Counted from the stretch's first letter, positions 43,408 through 52,590 are shown. The stretch: DNA of 64,000 nucleotides from Prorocentrum cordatum (GCA_963575745.1 CAUYUJ010000381.1:1-64000), one strand, 5' to 3'. A program made the numbers and translations. Notes: a model not told the origin generated them from the sequence alone.

Positions 43408-43458
43408 CATGTCGCGCCGCCAGTCCTGGCCCACCACGCTTCGGCGCGACACGCTGAG
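43408..43458 (+). repeat. TGTCGCGCCGCCAG element, copy 1
   Basis: TGTCGCGCCGCCAGTCCTGG to GGCGCGACACGCTGAGCA, nearly identical to 47637-47690, with inverted ends (TGTCGCGCC / GGCGCGACA). Confidence 0.65.
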
Positions 43459-43483
43459 CACGTCCCTGTCGCCAGGCGCTTGG

Positions 43484-43605
43484 TGTCGCTCGGACGTGTG
43501 CAGTTTTCTCGGTGGGGGTTATTGGGGGGCATCCTGGATCATCCTGCGGAAAAAACCACGCACGAAACCGACAAAAAACACAGGGGATGGACGTCCGAGC
43601 GATGG
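43484..43605 (+). repeat. TIR family C, copy 1 (122 bp)
   Basis: Inverted ends TCGCTCGGACGT and ACGTCCGAGCGA. The interior shares CCACGCACGAAACC and AAAAAACACAG with copy 2 at 44843-44964, which has the same length. An AG acceptor (GATGGCCAG) follows directly in both copies, which suggests an intron role. Confidence 0.7.
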
Positions 43606-43905
43606 CCAGGGCGTCAACGTCCCGAATTGTCCCTCACCTCCGGCTCTGCGGAGCGGAGCGATACGCTGTCCGCTTGCCAGGCTTAGCCTCTCGCTGGGGC
43701 CGCTGCCGCGACACGCTAAGCACAATATCCCGACCGTGTAGTCAAATACACCCCACTCCCAGAAAAAGAGAGCCATTTCGCTGGGAAGTGGAGATCCGTG
43801 GCATAGGATGTCAGAACGGCGAGGGAAGGTGCCGTCGCCCCAGCCTTAGTCTGAGTGGTACGCGCTGCCGACGTCTGCCCGTCTAGGATCGGCAGACCTG
43901 CTCGC

Positions 43906-44169
43906 ATGTCGTCGTCCATGGCCACTGTTGCTCAAACGCAGCGAGACTCACATCAGGTAATTCATCAGTTGCGCAGTAGGCATCGCCCCGAGGTCCGCAC
44001 AACTCAGACCTCGCAGCTGCCCAGCGCGCAGCTTGCCCCCAGCCTGGCGGAGATGCCGATGCAGCCGCCGCCTCGCCAGAGCGCTGGCCACCCTGCCGCC
44101 CACGCCTGGCCGCCCGGTCACCACGCGGCTTCGGAAGAGTTTAAAGCGGCACAGACAAAGTTGTCGAAG
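43906..44169 (+). CDS. Candidate first exon of a plus-strand gene
   Basis: ATG at 43906 (a second in-frame ATG at 43918 after CGTCC). It reads MSSSMATVAQTQRDSHQ and on to EEFKAAQTKLSK, 88 codons, ending in phase 0 at a GTCCGCG donor. An earlier strong donor GTAATT at 43957 would shorten it to 17 codons. Gln/Pro/Ser-rich, no domain recognised. Confidence 0.45.
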
Positions 44170-44323
44170 GTCCGCGTGGATGTCTCAGGTCTGCGTTGGA
44201 CCCCCCTGGCAGCACCGCTGGCGCTGCCCCTGGCGCGAGCCGGGGAGGGGGGTCCATCATCGATCCAAGAAGTCCGCTCGGGGCTCCGAAAGGTCCTGTT
44301 TATGCAGTTTTGTCTCCTTCTAG
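44170..44323 (+). repeat. Introner-like family B in an intron
   Basis: This 154-bp interval runs from GTCCGCG to a classic TTTTGTCTCCTTCTAG. Its GTCCGCGTGGAT, CCCCTGGCGC and GATCCAAGAAGTCCGC-like strings recur at about 45890-46030 and 46998-47115. Confidence 0.5.
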
Positions 44324-44372
44324 GCTGGCACCGTTGGCGCGGCCTCGGTGGAATCTCGGTCGCAAATCATGG
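44324..44372 (+). CDS. Candidate second exon (49 bp)
   Basis: Follows CTCCTTCTAG and ends at a GTATGTCC donor. It reads AGTVGAASVESRSQIM plus one base. The next piece at 44581 begins with two bases that complete a Val codon. Confidence 0.5.
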
Positions 44373-44444
44373 GTATGTCCTCGCAACTCCATCTCTAGAG
44401 TGCACTAACGTACACCAACGTCCGGCAATCGAGGGGAAGGCGCC

Positions 44445-44580
44445 GACCCAGCATCGATTAGCGTCGATGTAGCCTCGACTGGCGTCGGTGTAACGTCGAC
44501 CAGCGTCGATTCGCGTCAGCCAGCGTCGACGAGCGTCGATTCGCAAGAGCCAGCGAGTCTGCATGGGAGGCTCCCACGAG
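44445..44580 (+). repeat. TAGCGTCGAT decamer-type repeat (family F), copy 1
   Basis: About ten degenerate GCGTCGAT/GCGTCGAC units, ended by the palindromic GCATGGGAGGCTCCCACGAG. The same arrangement occurs at 52245-52375 with TATGGGAGGATCCCATGAG. Confidence 0.6.
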
Positions 44581-44686
44581 TTGCTGCCGAAGGTGGAATC
44601 GCTCGTCCCCCTGTCGGTCGGGAGCCTGCTGCCCCCGACCGCCGCGATGCGGGCCCCCCCATGCTCGGGCCGGACGACAGGGGGGG
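44581..44686 (+). CDS. Candidate third exon
   Basis: With the base carried over from 44372 it reads VAAEGGIARPPVGREPAAPD then RRDAGPPMLGPDD. No canonical donor; a GGGGGGATAGG string like the family G end begins at once. Confidence 0.35.
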
Positions 44687-44842
44687 ATAGGGAAAGGGGG
44701 GGGGTACAAACTCTGCTCCACGCAGCTGGCTTCGGCCCTGCCGCCGGGCCCATTCCTCGATGCGTGGGCGCCTCCCGGCGCCGGGAGGCGCCGGGAAAAT
44801 CAGCCGCGTGAGCTGATTCTCAAGCCCCCCCATTTGCCTTGG

Positions 44843-44964
44843 CATCGCTCGGGCGTGTGCGTTTTTTCCTCGGCGAGGACCATCGAGGAGCATCCTTGAT
44901 CATGTGGCGGGAAAACCACGCACGAAACCAGAAAAAACACAGAAAATGGACGTCCGAGTGATGG
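44843..44964 (+). repeat. TIR family C, copy 2 (122 bp)
   Basis: Ends ATCGCTCGGGCGT and ACGTCCGAGTGAT are inverted and the interior matches copy 1. Confidence 0.7.
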
Positions 44965-44969
44965 CCAGC

Positions 44970-45117
44970 TGCCATCCCCCCCTTCCTTTCGCCCGGCCCG
45001 GCCCGTGCTCGCCGCGGGCGCTGGGCGCGTCCGCCTCGAGCGCCCACGCGCGCGGCCTGCTCGACGCCCGGCCGCTGCCCACGCTGCTGGACCCCCGGGG
45101 AGGAGCAGGCGCGGCAG
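44970..45117 (+). CDS. Candidate exon
   Basis: Best frame reads SPRALGASASSAHARGLLDA then RPLPTLLDPRGGAGAA and ends at GCAG|GTTTCG. The start is not fixed. All frames of this GC-rich stretch are open, so the call is weak. Confidence 0.35.
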
Positions 45118-45185
45118 GTTTCGCGCCCTTGCGCCGACGCGTCGGCGGCCCCGCCATGGACGTTCCAGGTGGAACGCCGTGGGTT

Positions 45186-45341
45186 ACCAGCCTGGAACAT
45201 ATCCCTATCCCTGTGCTGGGCACCTCCTCATCACGATGTCAATCTTAGGGATTCCCTTATTTTTTGAGGGCGAATCCCTAAGATTGTCATCGCCTTTTGG
45301 CGTGTCAATCTTAGGGATAGGGATACGTTCGAGGCTGGTAA
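45186..45341 (+). repeat. TIR family L, copy 1 (156 bp)
   Basis: CCAGCCTGGAACATATCCCT and the right end AGGGATACGTTCGAGGCTGG are inverted. An inner inverted pair TCAATCTTAGGGATTC / GAATCCCTAAGATTG sits inside. A related copy lies at about 47310-47466. Confidence 0.7.
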
Positions 45342-45378
45342 GTTGGTGACCTCGAGTCAGCCCTCGGCCACGCGCAGA

Positions 45379-45563
45379 CCCAGAGATCCAACGTACTGAA
45401 AACATCAAGGCGGAGGTCTGTCCCCAATTTCGGCCCCTATAGGGGCCCTCGCCGGGCCTCGGGACCGTCAAAAAACGGCTCGGGATGAAAAGCCGGTCCT
45501 GGGGAATGGGTCGAGACTTCTGGAGACCGCGCAGTGAAAAAAACACGACATGGGATCTCTGGG
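45379..45563 (+). repeat. TIR family A, copy 3 (185 bp)
   Basis: Ends CCCAGAGATCC and GGATCTCTGGG are inverted. The interior CCTCGGGACCGTCAAAAAAC matches copies 1 and 4. A family K element starts at its last base. Confidence 0.65.
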
Positions 45564-45684
45564 GAGGGGGAAAGCCTTTTTATGAGGAGGCTGGTTTTTC
45601 GAAGGAGCGGGCCTTGTCTGTAGATGCAAAACCAGGCCTTCTAAGAAGCAGCCTCCTTCTGAGAAGCCTTCCCCCCTCCCCCTA
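45563..45684 (+). repeat. TIR family K, copy 1
   Basis: GGGGGAAAGCCTTTTTATGA and AGCCTCCTTCTGAGAAGCCT are inverted-end types. The interior GAAGGAGCGGGCCTTGTCTG is shared with 49571-49692. Confidence 0.7.
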
Positions 45685-46098
45685 CTTCCTCGTGCGCGCC
45701 GCCACGGCCAACATGGAAAGATCTGGCGATCGACAAGCCGCCGATTGTTCGAGGTTGAACGGCCCACTCGCGTCGGGAACCAGCGCATCGGTCGCAACGG
45801 AACGAACCCGCCATACTGGTACCGCTACTCTTACCTCGTTCCCTCGAAGAAAAAAATCAGTTGCATGAGTTTGCACTTCCAGAGCTCCGCGCGGCTTTCT
45901 CGGATCGACGCTGGGCACCTCAGGAAGTGCCTCCAGCGCCGCCCCTGGAGCGCTCCGCGCGTCAGGGAGGGGGGCCCAGCGCCGATCCAAGACATCGGCA
46001 CAGGCCTCCGAGACATTTTGTCTGTGCAACTTGTCGTTCCTCTAGCGTTCCTTGCCTCACCTGGGGATCAGCGGTCTCCGTATTCTTTCTTCCCCTAG

Positions 46099-46161
46099 GA
46101 CCAGCACGGCCTCGGCGCTTGGGAGGCCGCCCGAAAGGCGGACGGCTCGGCGCAGTGCGAG
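46099..46161 (+). CDS. Candidate exon (63 bp, 21 codons)
   Basis: Acceptor TTTCTTCCCCTAG with a strong pyrimidine tract, donor GTCTCAAG, phase 0 at both ends. It reads DQHGLGAWEAARKADGSAQC plus E. Confidence 0.55.
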
Positions 46162-46292
46162 GTCTCAAGGGCACCTTTCTGGTTTTCGGTTCTCGGCGGC
46201 TTCCTGACCTCGGGACGCCTTTCAGCGGCTGTTCCTTGACAACAGCGCTCTGAGGGCTGCCGGGACGGTCGCAAACGGCCTCGCCGATGCAG

Positions 46293-46460
46293 GCGCCCGC
46301 TGTAAACAAAACGCAGCGCCGGGATCTCAAAGCCGGCGCAGAGGAAGGGCGCAGGAGGAGCGCGAGGATGGCCCGGGGCACCCTGGGAGAGCCAGCGCGC
46401 GCCTCGGCCACGCCGCCCCCGGAGGCGTTGCAGTGCATCCGCGATGCACTGGAACTTCTC
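46293..46460 (+). CDS. Candidate exon
   Basis: Follows GATGCAG in phase 0 with the previous exon. It reads APAVNKTQRRDLKAGAEEGR, continues basic, and ends EALQCIRDALELL. The 3' border is unclear (GTCGCT possible). A long minus-strand frame overlaps but looks less like protein. Confidence 0.4.
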
Positions 46461-46677
46461 TGTCGCTGACTCCCCCCTGTGAGCCGGTCGCCCCTGGCTG
46501 TCCGAGCGGGAGATCGAGTGCAGAGGTGATGTGCCCCCCCCACACATTCCAATTCCGTCGGATTTCCAAAAGTGCGCAGGATGCTCCGCATACTTATTCA
46601 CGGAACATTAGAATGATGTCATGTTCGCACGCTCGACGGAGAAGAAAACAACGATCCTTATCTTACTCGAACTGTAG

Positions 46678-46800
46678 GTCGAGGGCGTGGGTGGCCACCA
46701 GTGGGCGCTGCTCGCCCAGCTGCTCGACGATCGCCTCTGCGCGTCGCTGGAGGCCGTGCAGGCCCTGGTGCAGGCGTCGGAGGAGCCTCAGGGAGAAAAG
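46678..46800 (+). CDS. Candidate exon (123 bp, 41 codons)
   Basis: Acceptor CGAACTGTAG, phase 0. It reads VEGVGGHQWALLAQLLDDRL then CASLEAVQALVQASEEPQGE and K, ending exactly at GTACCC, the first base of a family D element. Helical, likely coiled coil. Confidence 0.55.
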
Positions 46801-46945
46801 GTACCCATACCGCTACACTTCCCTCGTTTTCCTCGTCTCGGGCATCTTGGGAGGCCCTCGTCGCCGCCGCTGGACTCGCTGGATTCACCGTCGGAGCGCA
46901 CCCCGGGAGAGGTCTGTGGAGGAGCGGTATCGGTACCTTTTGGGT
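46801..46945 (+). repeat. Introner-like family D, copy 2, starting at a splice donor
   Basis: Begins GTACCCATACCGCTAC immediately after the exon and ends GGAGCGGTATCGGTACCTTT, so the ends are inverted and the element supplies the GT donor. Interior as in 41165-41285 and 51840-51965. Confidence 0.65.
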
Positions 46946-46997
46946 TCCCCGGGAGCTAGGGGAACAAACCATGACACAGTCACACTAACCTCGGAGG

Positions 46998-47115
46998 TCC
47001 GCGCGGATTCCTCGGGTAGGTGTTGCACCCCCCTCCCTGGCGCGTGGAGCGCGGCGCCGCCAGGCACCGCTAGGGCCCCAGCGCCGATCCGAGGAGCCCG
47101 CGTGGCCCCCCCCGA
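46998..47115 (+). repeat. Introner-like family B, further copy
   Basis: GTCCGCGCGGATTCC, CCCCCCTCCCTGGCGCG and GCGCCGATCCGAGGAGCCCG match the interval at 44170-44323. Confidence 0.5.
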
Positions 47116-47309
47116 CTTTGCGTTGATGCCATCGCGTGATCCCCTAGGAGAGGTTGCTGCGCCGCATAGACTGCGAGGCGCGCCAGTGGCGCACGAGCCC
47201 TCCGCAGGTCGAAGGGGAAGAAGCGGCATCAGCCTAGTGATAGACCTCTGGAGCTCCACGCGGGCCGAAAGTCACAACAAACAAGCAGCCCAGGCCAACG
47301 ACAAGGTCC

Positions 47310-47466
47310 CACCAGCTCGAAACCTACCCCATATCATTATTCTTGGCATCACCTTACCTCGGCGCCGATATTAAAGGATTTCCTCCGTTTCTGTGCGCAC
47401 ATCCCTGATATTGTCATTGCCTTGGGGTTGTTTTTCTCAGGGATGGGGATGAGTTCAAGGCTGGAT
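47310..47466 (+). repeat. TIR family L, copy 2
   Basis: Right half ATTGTCATTGCCTTGGGG to GGGATGAGTTCAAGGCTGG matches copy 1. The left end CCAGCTCGAAACC is its degenerate inverse. Confidence 0.55.
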
Positions 47467-47636
47467 AGATCCGGCAATGAAGGCAAGAGTACGGCAGGCT
47501 CTGGACTTCGATAGAACTCGTCCTTGCGTTCGGTTCTGATTATCCGCGGGAGAGATCCGAGGTACCCAAGGAATCGAGACCTCGGAAGCTCATGCACTTT
47601 GTTGTTCCCCGTACGGTCGGGAACTTTTGCGTAGCG

Positions 47637-47690
47637 TGTCGCGCCGCCAGTTCTGGCCCACCGCGCCTTGGAGCGACACGCTATCCGCTT
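47637..47690 (+). repeat. TGTCGCGCCGCCAG element, copy 2
   Basis: Nearly identical to 43408-43458. A partial third version lies at about 47750-47815. Confidence 0.65.
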
Positions 47691-47834
47691 CGCGGCCCCG
47701 AGGCGCCAACGCCACGAGCCTTGCCGAGCTCCCGGCCCCGCGGGCTGCAGCGACACGCGATCCGCTGGCAAGGCACAGCAAGGCGCCGGGGCCGACTGGG
47801 CGACACGCTGCCCCAGAGTTCCCGACCGCGGCAG

Positions 47835-48068
47835 GGCCCCGTGCCAGCGGCTGGCCGGGAGGCCGTGCCGCCCGAGGCCCTGCGCGCCCTCGCGCGGTCA
47901 GCGGAGGAGCGGTCGCTGCAACTCGTCGAGCGCGAGGCGCGGGAGAGGCGCGCCGCCCTGCGGCAGCTGGAGGAGCTGGTGGCGCAGCTCGGGGCCCACT
48001 GCGTGGCCACCGCGGAGCGGCAGGACCAGAGCCACGGGCAGCTGCTGGCGCTGGTGGAGGAGCTCAGC
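47835..48068 (+). CDS. Candidate coiled-coil exon
   Basis: Follows CGCGGCAG in phase 0. It reads GPVPAAGREAVPPEALRALA then RSAEERSLQLVEREARERRA and on through QLEELVAQLGAHCVATAERQ. Strong heptad-like pattern. A GC-type donor near 48067 is possible. Confidence 0.5.
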
Positions 48069-48069
48069 A

Positions 48070-48745
48070 TCGTTGGATGGCGTTTCGTATTCCGGGCGAT
48101 AGCGTGCGTTACCGGGGAGCGGGGGGAAGGGGGGGGCCGGTAACGTCAGGGTTCGCGCCGGCTTCGTCTGGGAACGCTTAGGAAGAAAGGTAATTCGAAG
48201 ATCAGCACGGATCGTGACCCGGTGGGGCGGGGCGGCGGCCATAGCCTGTACTTGCCGCTGTGAGGCGCAGCGGCTGTGGATAGACTTCCAGCATCTCTTA
48301 TAAGGGGCCAGATTCTGACCCACATCTCCACTGCGCCTCTGGCTTCTGGGAAGGACAACCCGAAGCTCCAACACGCAGTGGATGTGGATACGAATATTGC
48401 CCGTCACAGGGGTCGTGCGGCGTTGGCTCGCCGGCGACGCCAGCGATGGCGTTCAAGGTCGAATTCTGCGACGCGGAAGCACCGATGGACACGGTAACGC
48501 CATTGGACCGGACTCAATTCAGCTTGGAACGGTCGTGGCCGCGATCGGTTCAAGGTTGAATGATGGACGCGGTGGCAGCAACCTTTGCGCGCGCCGACGC
48601 CGCGCGAACCCGCCGTAGGGAGGCGAGTCGGCCAGTGGGGCCCAGTCCACGCCAGTGGGGATAGACATCGGTTAACCTCGAACGGTCTTTAGTTTTGAAC
48701 CCCTCACACCTTTTCTCTCGGCGGTGAATCGGACTGGTCCGAAAG
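48070..48745. other. Unassigned interval
   Basis: No convincing exon on either strand. A GAACGGTC-type string recurs near 48530 and 48682. Confidence 0.4.
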
Positions 48746-48747
48746 CC

Positions 48748-49055
48748 GCCTCCTCCTCCTCCTCCTCCTACTCCTCCTCCTCCCCCTCCTCCTCCTCCTC
48801 ATCCTCATCCTCATCCTCATCCTCATCCTCCCCCTCCTCCTCCCCCTCCTCCTGCTCCTCCTCCCCCTTCCTCCTCCTCCACCTCCCCTCCCCCTCTCCT
48901 CCTCCCCTCCTCCTCCTCCTCCTCCTCCTCCTCCTCCTCCCCTCCTCCTCCTCCTCCTCCCCCTTCCCCTCCTCCTCCTCCTCCTCCTCCTCCCCTCCTC
49001 CTCCTCCTCCTCCTCCTCCTGCTCCTCCCTCTCCTCCTCCTCCCCCTCCCCCTCC
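48748..49055. repeat. (CTC)n microsatellite
   Basis: About 300 bp of CTC/CCC trinucleotides. Confidence 0.95.
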
Positions 49056-49099
49056 TAGTACCCCTTCTTGGGGGGGTCCTCCAGGCCCTCAGAGGTTAG

Positions 49100-49260
49100 G
49101 CGATGCTCAGGAGCTGGAGGCCTGCGGCCTGCGCGCGCCGGCGCAAGGCCCGTGCCGCGCCCGCGGGCCGCTGCGGGGGCGGGCGTGCGGCGCCGGCGCG
49201 GCAGCTCCCTGGTGCGCGCGGGAGGCGAGCGAGGGCAGCGCCAGGAGCCCCCGGGCGCAG
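49100..49260 (+). CDS. Candidate exon with GC-type donor
   Basis: Best frame ends CAREASEGSARSPRAQ at CGGGCGCAG|GCAATC. A second copy of this exon end (GGAGGCGAGCGAGGTCAGCG at about 49896-49920, then CCCCGGGCGCAG|GTAAGG at 50096-50113) has a canonical donor. The 5' border is not clear. Confidence 0.4.
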
Positions 49261-49264
49261 GCAA

Positions 49265-49480
49265 TCAGAGCCCCGAATCATCAGGGGTAGCTCGGGTCAG
49301 GGAGATACCTCGGGTTCGTTTTTTTGGGGGAATCCAAGCCCGAGTTGCCCCGGATAACTCGGGCGTCCAGAGCCCCGAATCATCAGGGGTAACTCGGGTC
49401 AGGGCTCACTCGGGTTCCTTTTTTCGGGAATCCAAGCCCGAGTTACTCCGGACCCGAGTTACCCCGGATAACTCGGGCGC
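49265..49480 (+). repeat. Two tandem copies of an ACCCGAGTTACCCC-type inverted repeat
   Basis: GAGCCCCGAATCATCAGGGG occurs at about 49269 and 49370. Each is followed by AACTCGGGTCAGGG and by AATCCAAGCCCGAGTT, so each unit can fold on itself. A GTAAGG string follows at 49484. Confidence 0.7.
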
Positions 49481-49570
49481 CCAAGGTAAGGCCGGCGCGT
49501 CGGCGACCCTGCCATGGACGTTCCAGGTGAAACGCCCTTGGTGACCCAGAATCGGCAATCGGCCACGCGC

Positions 49571-49692
49571 AGTAGGGGGGAAGGCTTCTTATGAGGAGGC
49601 TGGTTCTTCGAAGGAGCGGGCCTTGTCTGTGGATGTAAGGCCAGGCCTTCTAAGAAGCAGCCTCCGTCTGAGAAGCCTCCCCCCCTCCCCCA
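49571..49692 (+). repeat. TIR family K, copy 2
   Basis: GGGGGGAAGGCTTCTTATGA pairs with AGCCTCCGTCTGAGAAGCCT. The upstream TCGGCCACGCGCAG is also found just before family A copy 3 at 45363. Confidence 0.7.
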
Positions 49693-50129
49693 TATAAGCC
49701 CCCCTCTGCGCGCCGCCAATGCTGTTCGGGGCCGGCGCCTTCTATCGGGGGCCCCCAAACGGGGTGGTGACCACACCGTGCGGTAAGTCGGTGGGGATTC
49801 GGGGTCACCGCACGGTTTTGGGACTCGGGTCGTTCTCCCAGGACGTCTCGAGCGACTGGGGCCTCCGAGGTTCCAAGACCGTGCGGTGACGGACCGCGCG
49901 GGAGGCGAGCGAGGTCAGCGCCAGGATCTCAGGGCGGGGGGGGCAGGAAGGAGAGGACGAAAAGAAGAAAAACGAGGCAGAGAAAGGAGGGAGAGAGAAA
50001 GAGGGGACGACACTGAGAGGAGGGAGAACATAAAGAGGAGCAGAAAGGGACAGACAAGGAGGGAAGAAGAGAGCCAGGACAGAGAAAGGAGGGACAGCCC
50101 CGGGCGCAGGTAAGGCCGGCGCCTTCTGA

Positions 50130-50545
50130 GATCAGGGGCAACGACAGGGGGGGATGGGCACAGGGGGAGATCGCGTCGCAAAAACAGCAGGACGGGAGGT
50201 TTTTGGCAGTTTTTGGCCTCTGGAGGCCCTCGCCGGGCCTCGGGACCGTCAAAGGACGACTTAGGAGGAAAAATTGGCCCCAGGGAAAGGGTCGGGACAT
50301 CCGGAACGCCGTCCTGAACAAATGAAGACGTCGCATGTCTGGGATGGGCATAGGGGGGATGCATCGACCCCCAATCGCCCATTGGATCGCCGATAGGGCC
50401 CGATAGCCCCAACCTGCCCAGGAAGGTGTGGACTCACGATCGGAGGCCTATCGCCGATCTATCGACGATGTATCGCCGATTCCAGGTCGATGCATCCCCC
50501 CTATGCCAGTTCCCCCTATCGTTGCCCCTCATAAGAAGCAGCCTC
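50130..50545 (+). repeat. TIR family G, copy 2, with a family A element nested inside
   Basis: Outer ends AGGGGCAACGACAGGGGGGG and TTCCCCCTATCGTTGCCCCT are inverted. Second-level ends ATAGGGGGGATGCATCGACC and GGTCGATGCATCCCCCCTAT are a perfect pair. A family A element (about 50165-50344, ending GACGTCGCATGTCTGGG) lies between the left end and the core, which dates it as the younger insertion. Confidence 0.65.
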
Positions 50546-50869
50546 CTAAGAAGCCTTTCCCCCTCCCGCAATACCCCCATCTGCGCGCCGTCAATGCTGT
50601 TCGGGGGCGGCAAAGAGGGGGTGATGTTTAGGGGTGGGGGGAGGACAGCATGGCGCGAGCCATGATATTCCCACAGATTTCAGTACGTCCCCTGCCCTCC
50701 CCCTGGGCCGCGCACACGCCGGCCATGATTTGCGCCTCCCCCCTCATGGACGCCCCCGTCTTGGCCGTCCCCGAAAATCGAGCGTTGTGACAGAAGTGCC
50801 ACTAGTTCGGAAGCACGTCATGGGAGCATTATGTCTCAGAGGAGGACAAGGTAACCTCATGCCCGTGAG

Positions 50870-51545
50870 AATAAACACTAGGGGATAATAAAGTTCGGGG
50901 TTCAGGGAGAGATAATAAAAGTAGCCCAGCAGACCTCAGCATAATCTCGAAGTAAGAGATGATCAAGAGGAGACCAAGCCGAGCACGTTTTGAGACACCC
51001 TTGGCGTTTAGTTTTCATAGGAATATCCTCAACAATGGCTTATCTCATAACGACACCAAAGAAGAAGAGGATAATAAGAAGAGGACGAAGAAAGGACAAA
51101 TCCAAAGTTCCAAATCTATCAATTTTAATTTACAAACGCTTTATGACATTTGATTTTTTAAGTGCTCGTGTAGGGTAGCTCATGTGCTTCATTTTCCATT
51201 GATAATCAACCCCAGGGATAAAACAGGTCAGGCGAGCGTGAGGACAGATAGAAATATACAAGAAGAAGAGGAAAGTATAATAATAAAAATAATAATAAGA
51301 AGAGAAGAAGAAGAGAATAAGAATAATAGAAGAAGAACGGAAAAATGGAAAGTTCCAAATCTATCAATTTTAATTTACAAGCGCTTTATAAAAATTGATT
51401 TTTTAAGTGCTCATGTAGGGTAGCTCATGTGCTCCCCTTTCCATGGATAATCAACCCCAGAGATAAAAAAGTTCAGGCGCGCGCGGGGATACATACATAT
51501 ATAAAAAGGAAGATAATATTAAAAAATATAAATAACTAAAACAAC
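50870..51545 (+). repeat. AT-rich island with tandem units of about 245 bp
   Basis: AGTTCCAAATCTATCAATTT at 51106 and again at 51351, both followed by GTGCTCNTGTAGGGTAGCTC and AATCAACCCCAG. An earlier related end lies near 50885 (GATAATAAAGTTC). Composition is far more AT-rich than the surroundings. Only Lys/Glu/Ile low-complexity frames; no gene. Confidence 0.7.
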
Positions 51546-51559
51546 AAACTTGCTTGTTT

Positions 51560-51720
51560 AGCTTGAAACATCCTTGAGACATCCTTGAAACATTGCTCGT
51601 TTCGTTTGAGTCTGCCTCCCAAATTTATTGGTTTCGCTTGACACATCCTGAAAAAGTGTGATCGCTTCGCTTGATGTTGCTATATCAACATCGCTTGAGG
51701 TTGCTATCTCAACATAGCGT
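51560..51720. repeat. TTGAGACATCC and GTTGCTATNTCAACAT repeats
   Basis: Three TTGANACATCC units at 51565-51595 and two CGCTTGANGTTGCTAT-type units at about 51669 and 51695, the latter containing a short palindrome. Confidence 0.6.
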
Positions 51721-51839
51721 TTCGAGGTGATAATGAAGTTCGGCCTCAGCGCTCGCCGCCCAATTTGAATTTTGTATAGGGCGACGATAATCAACTCTAA
51801 ACACTGAAGGGGGGGGTCCCTTTATTATCATCGGCATGC

Positions 51840-51965
51840 GGTTACCGATACAGCCACCCTGCCTCGTCGCCACGGCTGGATTCGCGTCAAAATCCTGATC
51901 TGAACGCACCCCCTGAGAGGTCCGTGGATTAGCAGTATGGGTACGTTTTTGTCCCCCCCATCTCC
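51840..51965 (+). repeat. Introner-like family D, copy 3
   Basis: GAACGCACCCCCTGAGAGGT and AGCAGTATGGGTACG match copies 1 and 2. Confidence 0.55.
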
Positions 51966-52244
51966 AGAAAACATAGGGCTTAAGTATGCCGGAACTCGGG
52001 CTAGCCGACGTTCTTCGACGAGACCGCCATGGGTTTGGGCGGTGAAGTTTTGGTGCGATGTTTGTTGCAGGAGCTCGTTTCAAATTTCAGGTTGGGTCTC
52101 GTCATTTTCTTGACGACCCTGTCAGGCCAACCCGAGTCACCCGAACCCAAGTCTTACGTCTGCCCGACAAAAACAAGTATTACCAGAAGCGCCATAGGTT
52201 AGCAACAAATAGTGGGAACCTTGGGTGCCTTCGTAGCTCCGTAT

Positions 52245-52375
52245 TGATGGTGTCGACTAGCGTCTGGTAATCGATGGGGTTGCGCAACTTTAGCGTCGAG
52301 TAGGGTCGATTAGCGTCGATCTAGCGTCGATTAAGCGTTGACTCGCAGGTATGGGAGGATCCCATGAGTCACCAC
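52245..52375 (+). repeat. TAGCGTCGAT decamer-type repeat (family F), copy 2
   Basis: Same unit type and same palindromic end as 44445-44580. Confidence 0.6.
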
Positions 52376-52504
52376 AGAACTTTGGCCCAAGGTTCCCCTA
52401 TGATTTCAAGGAGGCCCCAGTGTACCTCTCACGATCGCCCGGAGGGCCCCGGGGGGCTCCAGGATTGGGCGAAGAGCTGGGGGCTCTGTTGACAAGGGGC
52501 AGAC

Positions 52505-52590
52505 TCGGCTAGACGACATTCGGCCAGATGAAATTCGGCCAGCTGAACTCGGCCAGGCTGAACTCGGCCAGGCTGAACTTGGCTCAGGCC
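52505..52590 (+). repeat. Tandem GCTGAACTCGGCCAG 15-mers
   Basis: Four to five units, the middle three nearly identical. Degenerate CAGCCTGGCCGAG strings continue near 52845-52920. The rest of 52380-52980 shows no certain exon. Confidence 0.75.

Noticed and set aside
42159-43457. 432-residue plus-strand frame
   Set aside because: Crosses a CA microsatellite and several palindromic repeats; no consistent composition or motif.
45962-46591. 209-residue minus-strand frame
   Set aside because: It covers two plus-strand pieces with better splice sites and phase agreement; its composition is that of GC-rich antisense.
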